Shown: positions 8,792-18,171, counted from the first letter of the stretch. The stretch is DNA of 41,250 nt from Actinomycetota bacterium (GCA_025963875.1 JAOPZY010000135.1:1-41250), one strand, 5' to 3'. Notes: generated from the sequence alone by a model not told the origin. Numbers and translations: made by a program.

Positions 8792-9703
8792 ATGGAGGAT
8801 TCGCCGGCGATCGTCGCCAGAGGCCTGAAAAAGTCCTACGGCGATGTCGAGGCGGTGCGGGGCATCGACCTCCACGTTGCGAGAGGTGAGGTCTTCGCCC
8901 TGCTCGGCCCCAACGGAGCCGGCAAGACGACCACCGTCGAGATCCTCGAGGGACACCGCAAAGCCGACGCCGGCGAGGTGCGGGTCCTGGGCCACGACCC
9001 AGCCCGCCGGGAGCGGGCGCTGCTGGAGCGCATCGGCATCGTGCTCCAGGAGACGGGCATCGAGCCCTTCCTCACCGTGGAGGAGGCTATCGAGCTCTAC
9101 CGCGGCTACTACCCGCATCCGCGGCCAACCGACGAGATCCTCCACGTCGTGGGACTGGAGGAGAAGCGCAGCTCGCGGGTCAACAAACTCTCCGGCGGCC
9201 AGAAGCGCCGCCTCGACGTGGGGATCGGCCTCGCCGGCGACCCCGACCTCCTCTTCCTCGACGAGCCCACGACGGGCTTCGACCCCTCCGCCCGGCGCAA
9301 CGCCTGGCAGGTCGTGAAGAACCTCGCCGCCCTGGGCAAGACGATCGTGCTCACGACCCACTACATGGACGAGGCGCAGAACCTCGCCGACCGCGTTGCC
9401 ATCGTCGTCGGGGGCAGGATCGTCGCCGAGGGTCCTCCGGGGACGCTGGGTGGGACCGAACTCGAGCAGACCCGCATCTCGTTCTCGCTTCCCTCAGAGG
9501 CGGCGGCGCTGCCTGCCTCGTTCGGAGCAACCGCATCGGGCGCTGGCTACGTCATCGTCACCAAGGAGCCGGTCCGGGTGTTGTACGACCTGACGGGGTG
9601 GGCGCTGACCGAGGCCGTCGAGCTGGCGGACCTCACGGTCTCGAAGCCGTCGCTCGAGGACGTGTACCTGGAGTTGACAGGCGGCGTGGCGGGGACGGAG
9701 TGA
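8792..9703 (+). CDS. ABC transporter ATP-binding protein (ABC-2 type)
   Basis: LLGPNGAGKTTTVEILEG, LSGGQKRRLDVGIGLAGDPDLLFLDEPTTGFDPSAR. Confidence 0.95.
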   Translation: MEDSPAIVARGLKKSYGDVEAVRGIDLHVARGEVFALLGPNGAGKTTTVEILEGHRKADAGEVRVLGHDPARRERALLERIGIVLQETGIEPFLTVEEAIELYRGYYPHPRPTDEILHVVGLEEKRSSRVNKLSGGQKRRLDVGIGLAGDPDLLFLDEPTTGFDPSARRNAWQVVKNLAALGKTIVLTTHYMDEAQNLADRVAIVVGGRIVAEGPPGTLGGTELEQTRISFSLPSEAAALPASFGATASGAGYVIVTKEPVRVLYDLTGWALTEAVELADLTVSKPSLEDVYLELTGGVAGTE

Positions 9704-10476
9704 GCACCGCCCGACTGGCCCTGCGCCAGGTGCGCTACGAGAACAAGTCGTTCTGGCGCAACCCTGCCGCCGCCTACTTCACCTTCGCCTTCCCCATCGT
9801 GTTCCTGGTCATCTTCAACCTGCTGTTCGGCAACGCCAGGCTCACCCTGCCCGGGGGCCATATCGTCAAGCAGTCGACGTTCTACGTGGCGGCCATCGTG
9901 GCTTTCTCCGTCATCACCGCCTCGTTCACCAACCTGGCGATGAACGTGGTGTTCGCCCGCGAGCAGGGCGTCCTCAAGCGCAAGCGGGGCACCCCGATGC
10001 CGCCGCTCGCCTACCTCTCGGGCAAGATCCTGCATTCGGGCGTGATCGCGCTCCTCCTCGTGGCGATCATCATGGTCTTCGGCAAGGCGTTCTACGGCGT
10101 GAGCCTGGCGGGCAACCGCATCCCGGCCTTCCTTGCCAGCCTCGCCATCGGGGCGCTGTCGTTCTCGGCGATGGGCCTGGCGATCACGACCGTGGTCCCG
10201 AACGCCGATGCGGCGCCGGCCGTCGTCAACGCGGTGATCCTGCCGCTGCTGTTCATCTCGGACATCTTCATCCCGCTGACCACCGCCCCGAAGTGGTTGA
10301 GCACGGTGGGCAACATCTTCCCGGTCCGGCATTTCGCCGAGGCGATGCACCAGGTCTTCAACCCGTTCGCACCCGGGTCGGGCTTCCAGGGCAAGGACCT
10401 GCTCGTGATGGGGATCTGGGGCCTGGGCTCCCTGCTGGTGGCGGCCAAGTTCTTCCGCTGGGAGCCCACCCGGTAG
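9700..10476 (+). CDS. ABC-2 type transporter permease
   Basis: GTGA overlap with the ATPase gene; polytopic protein with FTFAFPIVFLVIFNLLFG...FAREQGVLKRKRGTPMPPLAYLSGKIL. Confidence 0.9.
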   Translation: MSTARLALRQVRYENKSFWRNPAAAYFTFAFPIVFLVIFNLLFGNARLTLPGGHIVKQSTFYVAAIVAFSVITASFTNLAMNVVFAREQGVLKRKRGTPMPPLAYLSGKILHSGVIALLLVAIIMVFGKAFYGVSLAGNRIPAFLASLAIGALSFSAMGLAITTVVPNADAAPAVVNAVILPLLFISDIFIPLTTAPKWLSTVGNIFPVRHFAEAMHQVFNPFAPGSGFQGKDLLVMGIWGLGSLLVAAKFFRWEPTR

Positions 10477-10486
10477 GACCTTCGAC

Positions 10487-10535
10487 CTTCTTTGGGTGAT
10501 GAACGATGCATAGCATTGATAATCACCCAAAGAAG
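10487..10535. terminator. Bidirectional terminator between convergent genes
   Basis: CTTCTTTGGGTGAT-N21-ATCACCCAAAGAAG: perfect 14-bp arms between the permease stop (10476) and the MFS stop (10538). Confidence 0.7.
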
Positions 10536-10537
10536 CT

Positions 10538-11785
10538 TCACGACGTGTGGCGCTGGGCCTTGCCGGGGTCGGGGACTTTCCGGAACTGGAGGTAGATCAG
10601 GACGTCGTAGAGGATCTTCACGCCCCCGGCGGCGAAGAAGGGGCTGCCAAGGGCGACGTGGCTCATGAGCGCACCGCCAACCGAAGGCGCGACGGGGCGG
10701 GTGAGGTACCGGGCCGTGTTCGTGTAGGCGGCGGCGGCCACCCGTTCCTCGGGGTCGACCATCGTCATCACGTAGGCCTGGCGGGCGGGGACGTCCATCT
10801 GCGAGATGGCGAAGCGGGCCATCAGGATGGCGACGGCGATGGGGAGGTTGGGTGCCAGGGGCACCGCCATCAGCGCCAGGTTGGACGGCAGGTGGCTGAA
10901 GACCATCGTGTTCAGCAGCCCGATCCTGGCGGCGATGGGGCTGGCCAGCATCGAGGACCCCGCCTGGAGGATCCCGGCCACGGAGAAGACCACCGCCAGC
11001 AGGCCGGTGGAGGCCCCCAACGCCCTGCCGAACCAGAACACCAGGAACGTCTGGGTGATGAAGCCGCCCCCGAAGGAGTCGAGAGCGAACAACACGGCCA
11101 GCTTGCGCACGGTTGCCCGCGAGCGCACGAGGGGCGCCGGCTTGCCGGGCAGCGTCGAGGGGACCGGGCCGACCTCGACGGCCGGGGAGAGGCGAGCCGC
11201 CAGCACCCGGCAGACGATCCCGATCACCGGGAACATCAGCAGCCACCACTGGTTGGCGGGCACGCCGGAGATGGCCCTCCGGAGCAGGGCGGGCAGGCCG
11301 GCGGCGAGCGAGCCCACCGACCCGGCGGCGAAGGCCACGGCGTTGTAGCGGCCGAAGGCCCGCACCCTCCGGCTGGCACGGACCCCGCCGATCATGGCCT
11401 GCTCGAGGGAGGTGATCGGCCCGGACTCGTTGGGGTCGGGCGAGAGGGTCCCGCTGAGCGCCGCGAGCAGCAGGGCCGGGAACCAGCGAGTCAGGGCGAA
11501 CACCGCCCCCGCGACACCCATCAGCGCGAGCAGCGAGCCGTACAGCCTCCGCCGGCCCACCCGCTCGCCCCACCGGCCGACGGCGACGGAGGTGAGGGCC
11601 ATCCCGGCGAGCATGGCGGTGAGGATTGCCCCCACCTGGAGGTCGGAGAGCTTGGCGGCCGCCAGCACGACGCCGAGCAGCACGCTGGCGAAGCCGTAGG
11701 CGAAGGCCCGGAGTCCCTGGATGGTGAGGATGATGCGGATGTCGCGGGGGAGCCCCGCCGCCTGCAGCTCGTCAGCGTCTGCCAT
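10538..11785 (-). CDS. MFS transporter
   Basis: Polytopic; MFS-like loop VGRWGERVGRRRLYGSLLALMGVAGAVFAL. Confidence 0.85.
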   Translation of the reverse strand: MADADELQAAGLPRDIRIILTIQGLRAFAYGFASVLLGVVLAAAKLSDLQVGAILTAMLAGMALTSVAVGRWGERVGRRRLYGSLLALMGVAGAVFALTRWFPALLLAALSGTLSPDPNESGPITSLEQAMIGGVRASRRVRAFGRYNAVAFAAGSVGSLAAGLPALLRRAISGVPANQWWLLMFPVIGIVCRVLAARLSPAVEVGPVPSTLPGKPAPLVRSRATVRKLAVLFALDSFGGGFITQTFLVFWFGRALGASTGLLAVVFSVAGILQAGSSMLASPIAARIGLLNTMVFSHLPSNLALMAVPLAPNLPIAVAILMARFAISQMDVPARQAYVMTMVDPEERVAAAAYTNTARYLTRPVAPSVGGALMSHVALGSPFFAAGGVKILYDVLIYLQFRKVPDPGKAQRHTS

Positions 11786-11816
11786 CCCGGGAGCCTATCC
11801 GCCGCGGGGTTTTTAT

Positions 11817-11841
11817 CCGGCGCCTTGAGGGGCGCCTGGAG
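11817..11841. repeat. Palindromic element copy 2 (ccggcgccttgaggggcgcctggag)
   Basis: 21-nt core identical to copies 1 and 3; between the divergent MFS gene and the 11858 operon. Confidence 0.8.
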
Positions 11842-11857
11842 GGACGAGAATGGCCCG

Positions 11858-12496
11858 ATGGACGCCCGACTCGGCCAGCGGGATCTCGAGGCCCTCCGGT
11901 GGGTCGGCGAGCAGTACGCCTGCCGGCTGGACCAGCTCCAGATCCTGCTGGGGCGCCTCGGCGACCGGGGCGCACTTTCGGCATCGGCAGCTCGCTCCGT
12001 CGTCAGCCGCTGGGAGACGCTCGGCATGGCCTCCCGGGCCAGCTTCATCGCCGGCGAGCCGTCGTGGGTCTGGCTGACCCGCCGCGGCCTCCGGCAGGCG
12101 GGCCTGGCGTTCCGGGTCGTGGAGCCCAAGGCCTGGACGCTGCCCCACACCGCAGCCGTGAACCGGGTGCGCCTGTTCGTCGAACCGCGCCGTCCCGGCG
12201 CCCGCTGGCGTCCCGAGCGGGAGCTCCGGGCTGCCGGCGGTGCCGCAGGTCCCGGCGGGCCGGTGCCCGACGCAGAGATCCACGACGCGGGCGGTAACGT
12301 CATCGCCGTGGAGGTCGAGCTGTCCCCGAAGTCGCCCGCCCGCCGCCGGCGGGTCATGCAGGCGCTGGTGGCCCGCTACGACTCGCTCTGGTACTTCGCC
12401 TCCGCCGACTGCTGGGTGGCCCTCCACGACGCGGTCTGCCACGTACCGCCACAGCTTGCCGACCTCGTCCGCATCTACGCCCTGGAGGACCTCTAG
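11858..12496 (+). CDS. Replication-relaxation-like protein (winged-helix N-terminus, possible PD-(D/E)xK-like C-terminus)
   Basis: LGQRDLEALRWVGEQYACRLDQLQILLG...SVVSRWETLGMASR...WVWLTRRGLRQAGL, then VPDAEIHDAGGNVIAVEVELSPKSPARRRRVMQALVARYDSLWYF. Confidence 0.65.
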   Translation: MDARLGQRDLEALRWVGEQYACRLDQLQILLGRLGDRGALSASAARSVVSRWETLGMASRASFIAGEPSWVWLTRRGLRQAGLAFRVVEPKAWTLPHTAAVNRVRLFVEPRRPGARWRPERELRAAGGAAGPGGPVPDAEIHDAGGNVIAVEVELSPKSPARRRRVMQALVARYDSLWYFASADCWVALHDAVCHVPPQLADLVRIYALEDL

Positions 12497-13782
12497 TGCA
12501 AGCCCACGTCGGGGTCGACGGCCTCCTGGGCGCCCTGGTCTCGGGCGACCTCTTCGAATGGGGCCGCCGGGACGCGGGGCGGCTGTGGCTCGCCTATCCC
12601 GAGGCGGACCTGTCCCGGCACGGCGTGGTGGTGGGGGCGGCGGGGTCGGGCAAGACCGAGACGCTGCTGCGGCTCTCGTACCTGGCGGCGAAGGTCTACG
12701 GCTGGCACGTCGTCTTCCTCGACGCCAAGGGCGACCCCGCCACCCGGGACCGCTTCGTTGCGGCCATGCTGCACGCCGGCGTCGATGCGGCAGCGATACG
12801 GGCCTTCCCCGCCCAGCCGTACGATGCCTGGCGCGGCGACGCCAGGGCGCTGGTCAACCGCCTCATGGAGGTCTCGGACTTCAGCGAGCCCTACTACCGG
12901 GCGATGGCGCTGCGGGTCCTGGACCTGGCGACGTCGGCGCCTCCCGGGCCGCCGCGGTCGTCCGCCGACCTGCTCGGCCGCCTACGGAAGCCGGCGCTGC
13001 GGATGGCCTACCGGGGGCGGCCCGAGGCGACCGAGATCGACGACCTCGCCGAGCGGGACGTGGCGGGCGTCGCCAACCGGTACCGGGCCTTCTTCGGGGC
13101 GCTGGGCGGCTCCCTCGACGGGACCTGGGCGTTCGAGGACCCGGCAGCCTGCTACGTCCTGCTCGAGGGCCTGGCGCTGAAGGCCGAGGCGGCGCGGCTC
13201 GGCCGCTTCTTCCTCGAGGACTTCGCCCACTACGCGGGCGTCCGCAAGGAGGCGGCGCGTCGGGTGCTGCTGGTGGTGGACGAGTTCTCCGCGCTGGAGT
13301 CGACGGCCGACGCCGCCCATCTCTTCGAGCGTCTGCGGTCGTTCGGTGCGGCGGTGATCGTCTCGGCACAGGGCTACGCCGGACTCGGTGTGGCGGGGGA
13401 CCGCATCCTCGACGCCGCCCAGACGCTCGTGCTCCACCGCTGCGCGGAGCCGGAGCGCCTCATCGCCCGGGCTGGGACGGTGCCCCGCGTGGAGCACACC
13501 CGGTACCTCCCCGGGCGGGACGCCGCCGGAGGCCCTGCCGGGAGGGAGGGGGCCGTGACCCGGCGGGAGGGATGGCGGGTCCGGCCGAACGACGTCCGCC
13601 AGCTTCCCGTGGGCGAGGCCGTCGTCGTCTCGGGCGGCAAGGCGGCCCGGGTGCGCGTGGAGCGGCTCCTCCCGCCCGAGGAGCTCCTGGCCGCCGCGGC
13701 CGGGATCGCCAGCCGCGCCGGCACGTCCCGGGCGGCGCCGGTCTTCCACCCGTCTCCGCCGCCGCAGGTTCCGGGCCTGTAG
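12496..13782 (+). CDS. VirD4/TraG/FtsK-HerA-like P-loop ATPase without obvious TM anchor
   Basis: Walker A GVVVGAAGSGKTETLLRL, Walker B RVLLVVDEFSALES, VVFLDAKGDPATRDRF; GTG start overlaps the upstream stop (TAGTG). Confidence 0.75.
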   Translation: MQAHVGVDGLLGALVSGDLFEWGRRDAGRLWLAYPEADLSRHGVVVGAAGSGKTETLLRLSYLAAKVYGWHVVFLDAKGDPATRDRFVAAMLHAGVDAAAIRAFPAQPYDAWRGDARALVNRLMEVSDFSEPYYRAMALRVLDLATSAPPGPPRSSADLLGRLRKPALRMAYRGRPEATEIDDLAERDVAGVANRYRAFFGALGGSLDGTWAFEDPAACYVLLEGLALKAEAARLGRFFLEDFAHYAGVRKEAARRVLLVVDEFSALESTADAAHLFERLRSFGAAVIVSAQGYAGLGVAGDRILDAAQTLVLHRCAEPERLIARAGTVPRVEHTRYLPGRDAAGGPAGREGAVTRREGWRVRPNDVRQLPVGEAVVVSGGKAARVRVERLLPPEELLAAAAGIASRAGTSRAAPVFHPSPPPQVPGL

Positions 13783-13786
13783 CCCG

Positions 13787-14683
13787 ATGACACCGGCCGG
13801 GATCGGGCTCGTCGCCGCCTCGATCCTCCTGGACCTACCCTCCGCAATCGCCCGGCTGTTCCTGACCGCGGTCATCGCCGGGCTGGCGGGCGCGCTCGAC
13901 TGGCGGGCCGACCTCGTCGTCTTCCTCGTAGCCTTCGGCCCGTACCTGCGAAGCATCGCCGCCCTCGTCTTCCCCCTTCCGGCTGGGGCATTCCTCCGGC
14001 AGGCGGCGGGGGCGCGGAAGCCGTCGGAACGCGAACGCGCGGCCATCGGGAATGCGTTCTCGCTGCTACCCGGCGGCGCCGCCCCGGCGAGCGTCCTCGT
14101 GATCGACGGTCCGGACGAGAACGCCTGGGTGCTCGGGTGCACGCTCTTCGTCGAGCGGGGCCTCTTCGAGAGCCCCCACCTGGTGGCGGTGCTGGCCCAC
14201 GAGGCGGGCCACCTGGCCGCCGGGGACGGGCGCGTGGCCCTGGCGGCCTGGTGGCTCCCCGTTCGCTCCGCGGCTTGGGTCGCGGCCCGCCTGATCGGCA
14301 GCAGGACCGGCGGTCTGCCCCAGGCGGGCAAGACCCTCCCGCAGCCCCGGGCCGCCGGTGCGGGCGCCGGGATCCTCCCCGACCCCCGGTTCCGCGTCCT
14401 CGGCGGCCTGCTCCGGCTCCCCGGCATCGCCGCAGGCACCGTGGCGCTACTCTTCGCCGGCGGCCTGTTCCCGATGCTCCTGCGCCAGGTGTGGGCCGCC
14501 TACCGCCGCAGCCGCGAGTTCGCGGCGGACGCCTTCGCGGCGTCGGCGGGCCATGGGCCGGCGCTCGTCGAGGCCCTCGCCGAGTGGCAGGTGCTCGACG
14601 TGGCCACGCCGTGGTGGCTCCGGCTCAGCCATCCCTACGTCGAGCAGCGGATCGACCAACTTCAGCGGCTGCAAGTAGAGTAG
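13787..14683 (+). CDS. M48-family membrane metalloprotease
   Basis: HExxH motif LVAVLAHEAGHLAAGD, downstream RSREFAADAFAASAG (third ligand region), several TM helices. Confidence 0.82.
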   Translation: MTPAGIGLVAASILLDLPSAIARLFLTAVIAGLAGALDWRADLVVFLVAFGPYLRSIAALVFPLPAGAFLRQAAGARKPSERERAAIGNAFSLLPGGAAPASVLVIDGPDENAWVLGCTLFVERGLFESPHLVAVLAHEAGHLAAGDGRVALAAWWLPVRSAAWVAARLIGSRTGGLPQAGKTLPQPRAAGAGAGILPDPRFRVLGGLLRLPGIAAGTVALLFAGGLFPMLLRQVWAAYRRSREFAADAFAASAGHGPALVEALAEWQVLDVATPWWLRLSHPYVEQRIDQLQRLQVE

Positions 14684-14687
14684 GCCC

Positions 14688-15149
14688 ATGTTCGCACTCC
14701 TCCTGAGCGTGCACATCCTCGCGGCGATCATCGGGTTGGGGCCGTCGTTCTCGTTCGGTTTCCTCGGGGTCATGTCCGAGAAGCAGCCCGCCGCCGCCCG
14801 GGCCCTGCAGGAGACCATCCTCCTGATCTCGACCCGCATGGTCATCCCCCTCGTCGTGATCCTCGGCCTCAGCGGTGTGCTGCTGGTCGGCAACACCCAC
14901 GTCAACCTCAGCAAGAACCCCTGGCTGGGGGCCGGAATCGTCCTCTACGTCCTCGTGCTGGCGACGGCGATCTTCTACCAGGTACCCACCCAGAAGAAGA
15001 TCCTGGCGCTGCTCGGGCCAACCGGCGGGATGGACCAACCCGGGGTGCGCAAGCTCGCCACCGGCCAGCGGGTCGTCGGCATCTCCATGGGGCTGGCCGT
15101 TGTCGTCACCGCGGTCCTGATGATCTGGAAGCCCGGCGCCGGGTCGTAG
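14688..15149 (+). CDS. DUF2269-like four-TM integral membrane protein
   Basis: MFALLLSVHILAAIIGLGPSFSFGFLGV...ISTRMVIPLVVILGLSGVLLVG...; 4-nt gap after the M48 gene. Confidence 0.65.
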   Translation: MFALLLSVHILAAIIGLGPSFSFGFLGVMSEKQPAAARALQETILLISTRMVIPLVVILGLSGVLLVGNTHVNLSKNPWLGAGIVLYVLVLATAIFYQVPTQKKILALLGPTGGMDQPGVRKLATGQRVVGISMGLAVVVTAVLMIWKPGAGS

Positions 15150-15158
15150 CGGTTCCCA

Positions 15159-16457
15159 ATGGGCACACTGGTCCTGCTGCAGCGCATCCAGGAGCGGAAG
15201 GCCGCCGTCGCCGTCGTCGGCCTCGGGTATGTCGGGCTCCCGCTGGCCATGGCCGCGGCGGCGGCCGGCTTCGACGTCACCGGCTTCGACACCGAGGCCC
15301 ACCGGGTGGAGTCGCTGACCCGGGGCGAGTCCTACATCCTCGACATCGACGCAAGCGACCTGAACGCCCAACTGGCCGCCGGACGCTTCCACCCGACCAC
15401 GGAGCCCACATCGCTGGCCGGCGCCGACGTCATCGTCATCTGCGTGCCCACCCCGCTGCGCAACGAGCTGCCGGACATGACCTACATCGAGGAGGCCGGC
15501 AAGATGATCGCGGCGGTCCTCGCCCCGGGGCGCCTCGTGATCCTGGAGTCCACCACCTACCCGGGCACCACAGAGGAGTACCTGCGGGGCATTCTCGAAT
15601 CCTCGGGTCTGCACTGCGGTTCGGACTTCTCGCTCGGCTTCTCGCCCGAGCGCATCGACCCGGGCAACACCCGCTTCACGCTCGCGAACGTGCCGAAGAT
15701 CGTCGGCGGCATCGACGCCGACTCCACGAGCCTCATGAAGGCCTTCTACTCGGCCTTCATCGACCGTGTCGTGACGGTCTCGTCGCCCAAGACCGCCGAG
15801 ATGGCGAAGCTGCTGGAGAACACCTACCGCCACGTCAACATCGCCCTTGCCAACGAGATCGCCATCCTGTGCCACGGGCTCGGTGTGGACGTGTGGGAGG
15901 TCATCGACGCCGCGGCCACGAAGCCGTTCGGGTTCCAGCCCTTCTTCCCAGGACCCGGCTGGGGCGGCCACTGCATCCCGGTGGATCCCGCCTACCTGTC
16001 GTGGCGGGTTCGCCAGATGCACCAGACCGCCCACTTCGTGGATCTCGCCCGTGAGATCAACGACCGGATGCCGGCCTATGTCGTCGAGCGCATCGGGGAC
16101 TGCCTGAACGAGGAGGGCAAGTCGCTGAAGGGATCGAAGGTGCTGGTGCTCGGCGTGGCCTACAAGCCCGACGTGTCCGACGTCCGCGAGTCGCCGGCGC
16201 TCGCCATCATCACCCGCCTGCGCCGCAGCGGGGCCGTGGTGAGCTTCCATGACCCGCACGTGGAGTCGGTCGACCTCGACGACGGCCAGCTCGACGGCAT
16301 CGAGCTCGACGACCAGCGCCTGCGAGAGGCCGACCTCGTCGCGGTGGTCACCAACCACTCCAGCTACGCCTGGGACGTGGTGGCACGCCACGCACCGCTG
16401 ATCCTCGACACCCGCAACGCTCTCAAGGGCATCGAGGGCCGCATCGTGCGGCTTTGA
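15159..16457 (+). CDS. UDP-N-acetyl-D-glucosamine/UDP-glucose 6-dehydrogenase family protein
   Basis: VAVVGLGYVGLPLAMAAAAAGFDVTGFD, LESTTYPGTTEE, FSPERIDPGN, AEMAKLLENTYRHVNIALANE, PFFPGPGWGGHCIPVDPAYLSWR. Confidence 0.95.
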   Translation: MGTLVLLQRIQERKAAVAVVGLGYVGLPLAMAAAAAGFDVTGFDTEAHRVESLTRGESYILDIDASDLNAQLAAGRFHPTTEPTSLAGADVIVICVPTPLRNELPDMTYIEEAGKMIAAVLAPGRLVILESTTYPGTTEEYLRGILESSGLHCGSDFSLGFSPERIDPGNTRFTLANVPKIVGGIDADSTSLMKAFYSAFIDRVVTVSSPKTAEMAKLLENTYRHVNIALANEIAILCHGLGVDVWEVIDAAATKPFGFQPFFPGPGWGGHCIPVDPAYLSWRVRQMHQTAHFVDLAREINDRMPAYVVERIGDCLNEEGKSLKGSKVLVLGVAYKPDVSDVRESPALAIITRLRRSGAVVSFHDPHVESVDLDDGQLDGIELDDQRLREADLVAVVTNHSSYAWDVVARHAPLILDTRNALKGIEGRIVRL

Positions 16458-17245
16458 CCTCACCGCCCGACGGCGGGACTGCGGGGCGCGGCCAGGGTTC
16501 GCACGTCCTGCGCAACCGCAAGGGGTGGGACGTCCTGGCGGCGGAGTACGAGGGGCCTGGGCGCCGGAACTGGGCTGCTGACGAGCCGACGTGGGGACTC
16601 TGGAACATCCCCGAGTCCGAGCTCCACGCCCTGCCGGCCGTCGCGGGCCGTGACGTGGTCGAGCTGGGCTGCGGGACCGGCTACGTGTCGGCGTGGCTGG
16701 CACGCCTGGGGGCTCGGCCGGTGGGGATCGACAACTCCCTCGCCCAGCTCCGCGCGGCTCGGCGCTTCCAGCGCGAGTTCGGCCTGGAGTTCCCCCTCGT
16801 GCAGGCCGACGCAGAGGCGGTCCCGCTGGCTGACGGGAGCTTCGACGTGGCGATCAGCGAGTACGGGGCCAGCATCTGGTGCGACCCCTACCGGTGGGTC
16901 CCCGAGGCGGCCAGGCTGCTGCGCCCGGGTGGAGACCTGGTGTTTTTCGTCAACGGGACGATCCTGATGCTGTGCGCCGCCGACGAGGACGACCGGCCGG
17001 CCGGAGACCGGCTCCTCCGGCCCTACTTCGGGATGCATCGCTTCGAGTGGCCGGGGGAGGAGTGCGTCGACTTCCACCTCGGCTACGGCGACTGGATCAG
17101 GCTCCTGCGGGCAAACGGCTTCGAGATCGAGGACCTGCTCGAGCTGCGACCTCCGGAGGGGGCCAGCACCCGCTACCCGTACGTGGATCTCCCGTGGGCA
17201 CGGCAGTGGCCGAGCGAAGAGGTGTGGAAGGCGCGGAAGCGCTAG
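16454..17245 (+). CDS. Class I SAM-dependent methyltransferase
   Basis: DVVELGCGTGYVSAWLARLGARPVGIDNS, LVQADAEAVPLADGSFDVAISEYGA. Confidence 0.88.
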   Translation: MTSPPDGGTAGRGQGSHVLRNRKGWDVLAAEYEGPGRRNWAADEPTWGLWNIPESELHALPAVAGRDVVELGCGTGYVSAWLARLGARPVGIDNSLAQLRAARRFQREFGLEFPLVQADAEAVPLADGSFDVAISEYGASIWCDPYRWVPEAARLLRPGGDLVFFVNGTILMLCAADEDDRPAGDRLLRPYFGMHRFEWPGEECVDFHLGYGDWIRLLRANGFEIEDLLELRPPEGASTRYPYVDLPWARQWPSEEVWKARKR

Positions 17246-18168
17246 AGCGAGCCGAGGTCCTCGCAGCGGGCCTTGATCGCAGCCGCTGCAGCCCGGAGCT
17301 GGTCGAGCTCGGCAGGCTCGAGGTCGAGGGTGACGATCTCTTCCACGCCGCGCCGGCCGAGGCGGGCGGGTACGCCGAGGTAGGTGTCGGAGACGCCGTA
17401 CTCGCCCGACGTCCAGGCCGAGACCGGCATCACCTCCTTGGTGTCGCCGAGGATGGCGTTGGCCATCTTGGCGGCCGCCGACGACGGGGCGTAGTAGGCG
17501 CTCCCCTTCTTCAGCAGGCCCACGATCTCGGCGCCGGCGTTCTGGGTGCGCTTGTACAGCTTGTCAAGCGTCTCAGGGCTGACGAGCTCCGTGAGCGGCT
17601 TGCCGTCGACCGTGGCCTGCCGGGCCAGTGGGACCATCTGCTCGCCGTGGGAGCCCAGCGTCATGGCCTCCACCGCCAGCGGAGAGACCCCGAGCTCGGC
17701 GGCGATGAAGGCGGCCAGCCGGGCCGAGTCCAGCACCCCGGCCATCCCCATCACGCGGGACTTCGGGAAGCCGCTGACCTCGGCGGTCAGGTAGGTCATC
17801 TCGTCGAGGGGGTTGGTGACGACGATGATGACGGCGCCGGGTGAGTGCTCGGCAAGCTTCTTCGTGACGTCGGTGACCACGGCGGCGTTCTTGGCCAGCA
17901 GGTCCATGCGGCTCATGCCCGGCCCCCGAGGGAAACCGGCGGTGATGATCGCCAGGTGGGAGCCCGCGGTGTCCCGGTAGTCGTTGGTCCCGGTGCAGGC
18001 CACCTCGAAGCGCTCGATGGGGGCCGACTGGTTCAGGTCGAGGGCGAGGCCCTGCGGCAGCCCCTCGACGACGTCGATCAGGCAGACGTCGGCGAGCCCG
18101 CGCTGCAGGATCCGCAGTGCCGTGGTCGAACCCACGAATCCCGCACCTACCACGGTGACTTTGGCCAT
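17242..18168 (-). CDS. mdh: Malate dehydrogenase
   Basis: MAKVTVVGAGFVGSTTALRIL...AGFPRGPGMSRMDLLAKN...VVTNPLDEMTYL...GSHGEQMVPL. Confidence 0.94.
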   Translation of the reverse strand: MAKVTVVGAGFVGSTTALRILQRGLADVCLIDVVEGLPQGLALDLNQSAPIERFEVACTGTNDYRDTAGSHLAIITAGFPRGPGMSRMDLLAKNAAVVTDVTKKLAEHSPGAVIIVVTNPLDEMTYLTAEVSGFPKSRVMGMAGVLDSARLAAFIAAELGVSPLAVEAMTLGSHGEQMVPLARQATVDGKPLTELVSPETLDKLYKRTQNAGAEIVGLLKKGSAYYAPSSAAAKMANAILGDTKEVMPVSAWTSGEYGVSDTYLGVPARLGRRGVEEIVTLDLEPAELDQLRAAAAAIKARCEDLGSL

Positions 18169-18171
18169 CGT

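Noticed and set aside
10092-11573. 493-aa minus-strand ORF
   Set aside because: Overlaps the MFS gene in another frame and the ABC permease; composition typical of a shadow ORF.
10547-11857. 5' two-thirds of the 649-aa ORF 10547-12496
   Set aside because: Antisense to the MFS gene and compositionally biased; the real gene starts at ATG 11858.
14625-16703. 692-aa minus-strand ORF
   Set aside because: Low-complexity His/Arg/Gly/Asp-rich shadow of the nucleotide-sugar dehydrogenase and DUF2269-like genes.
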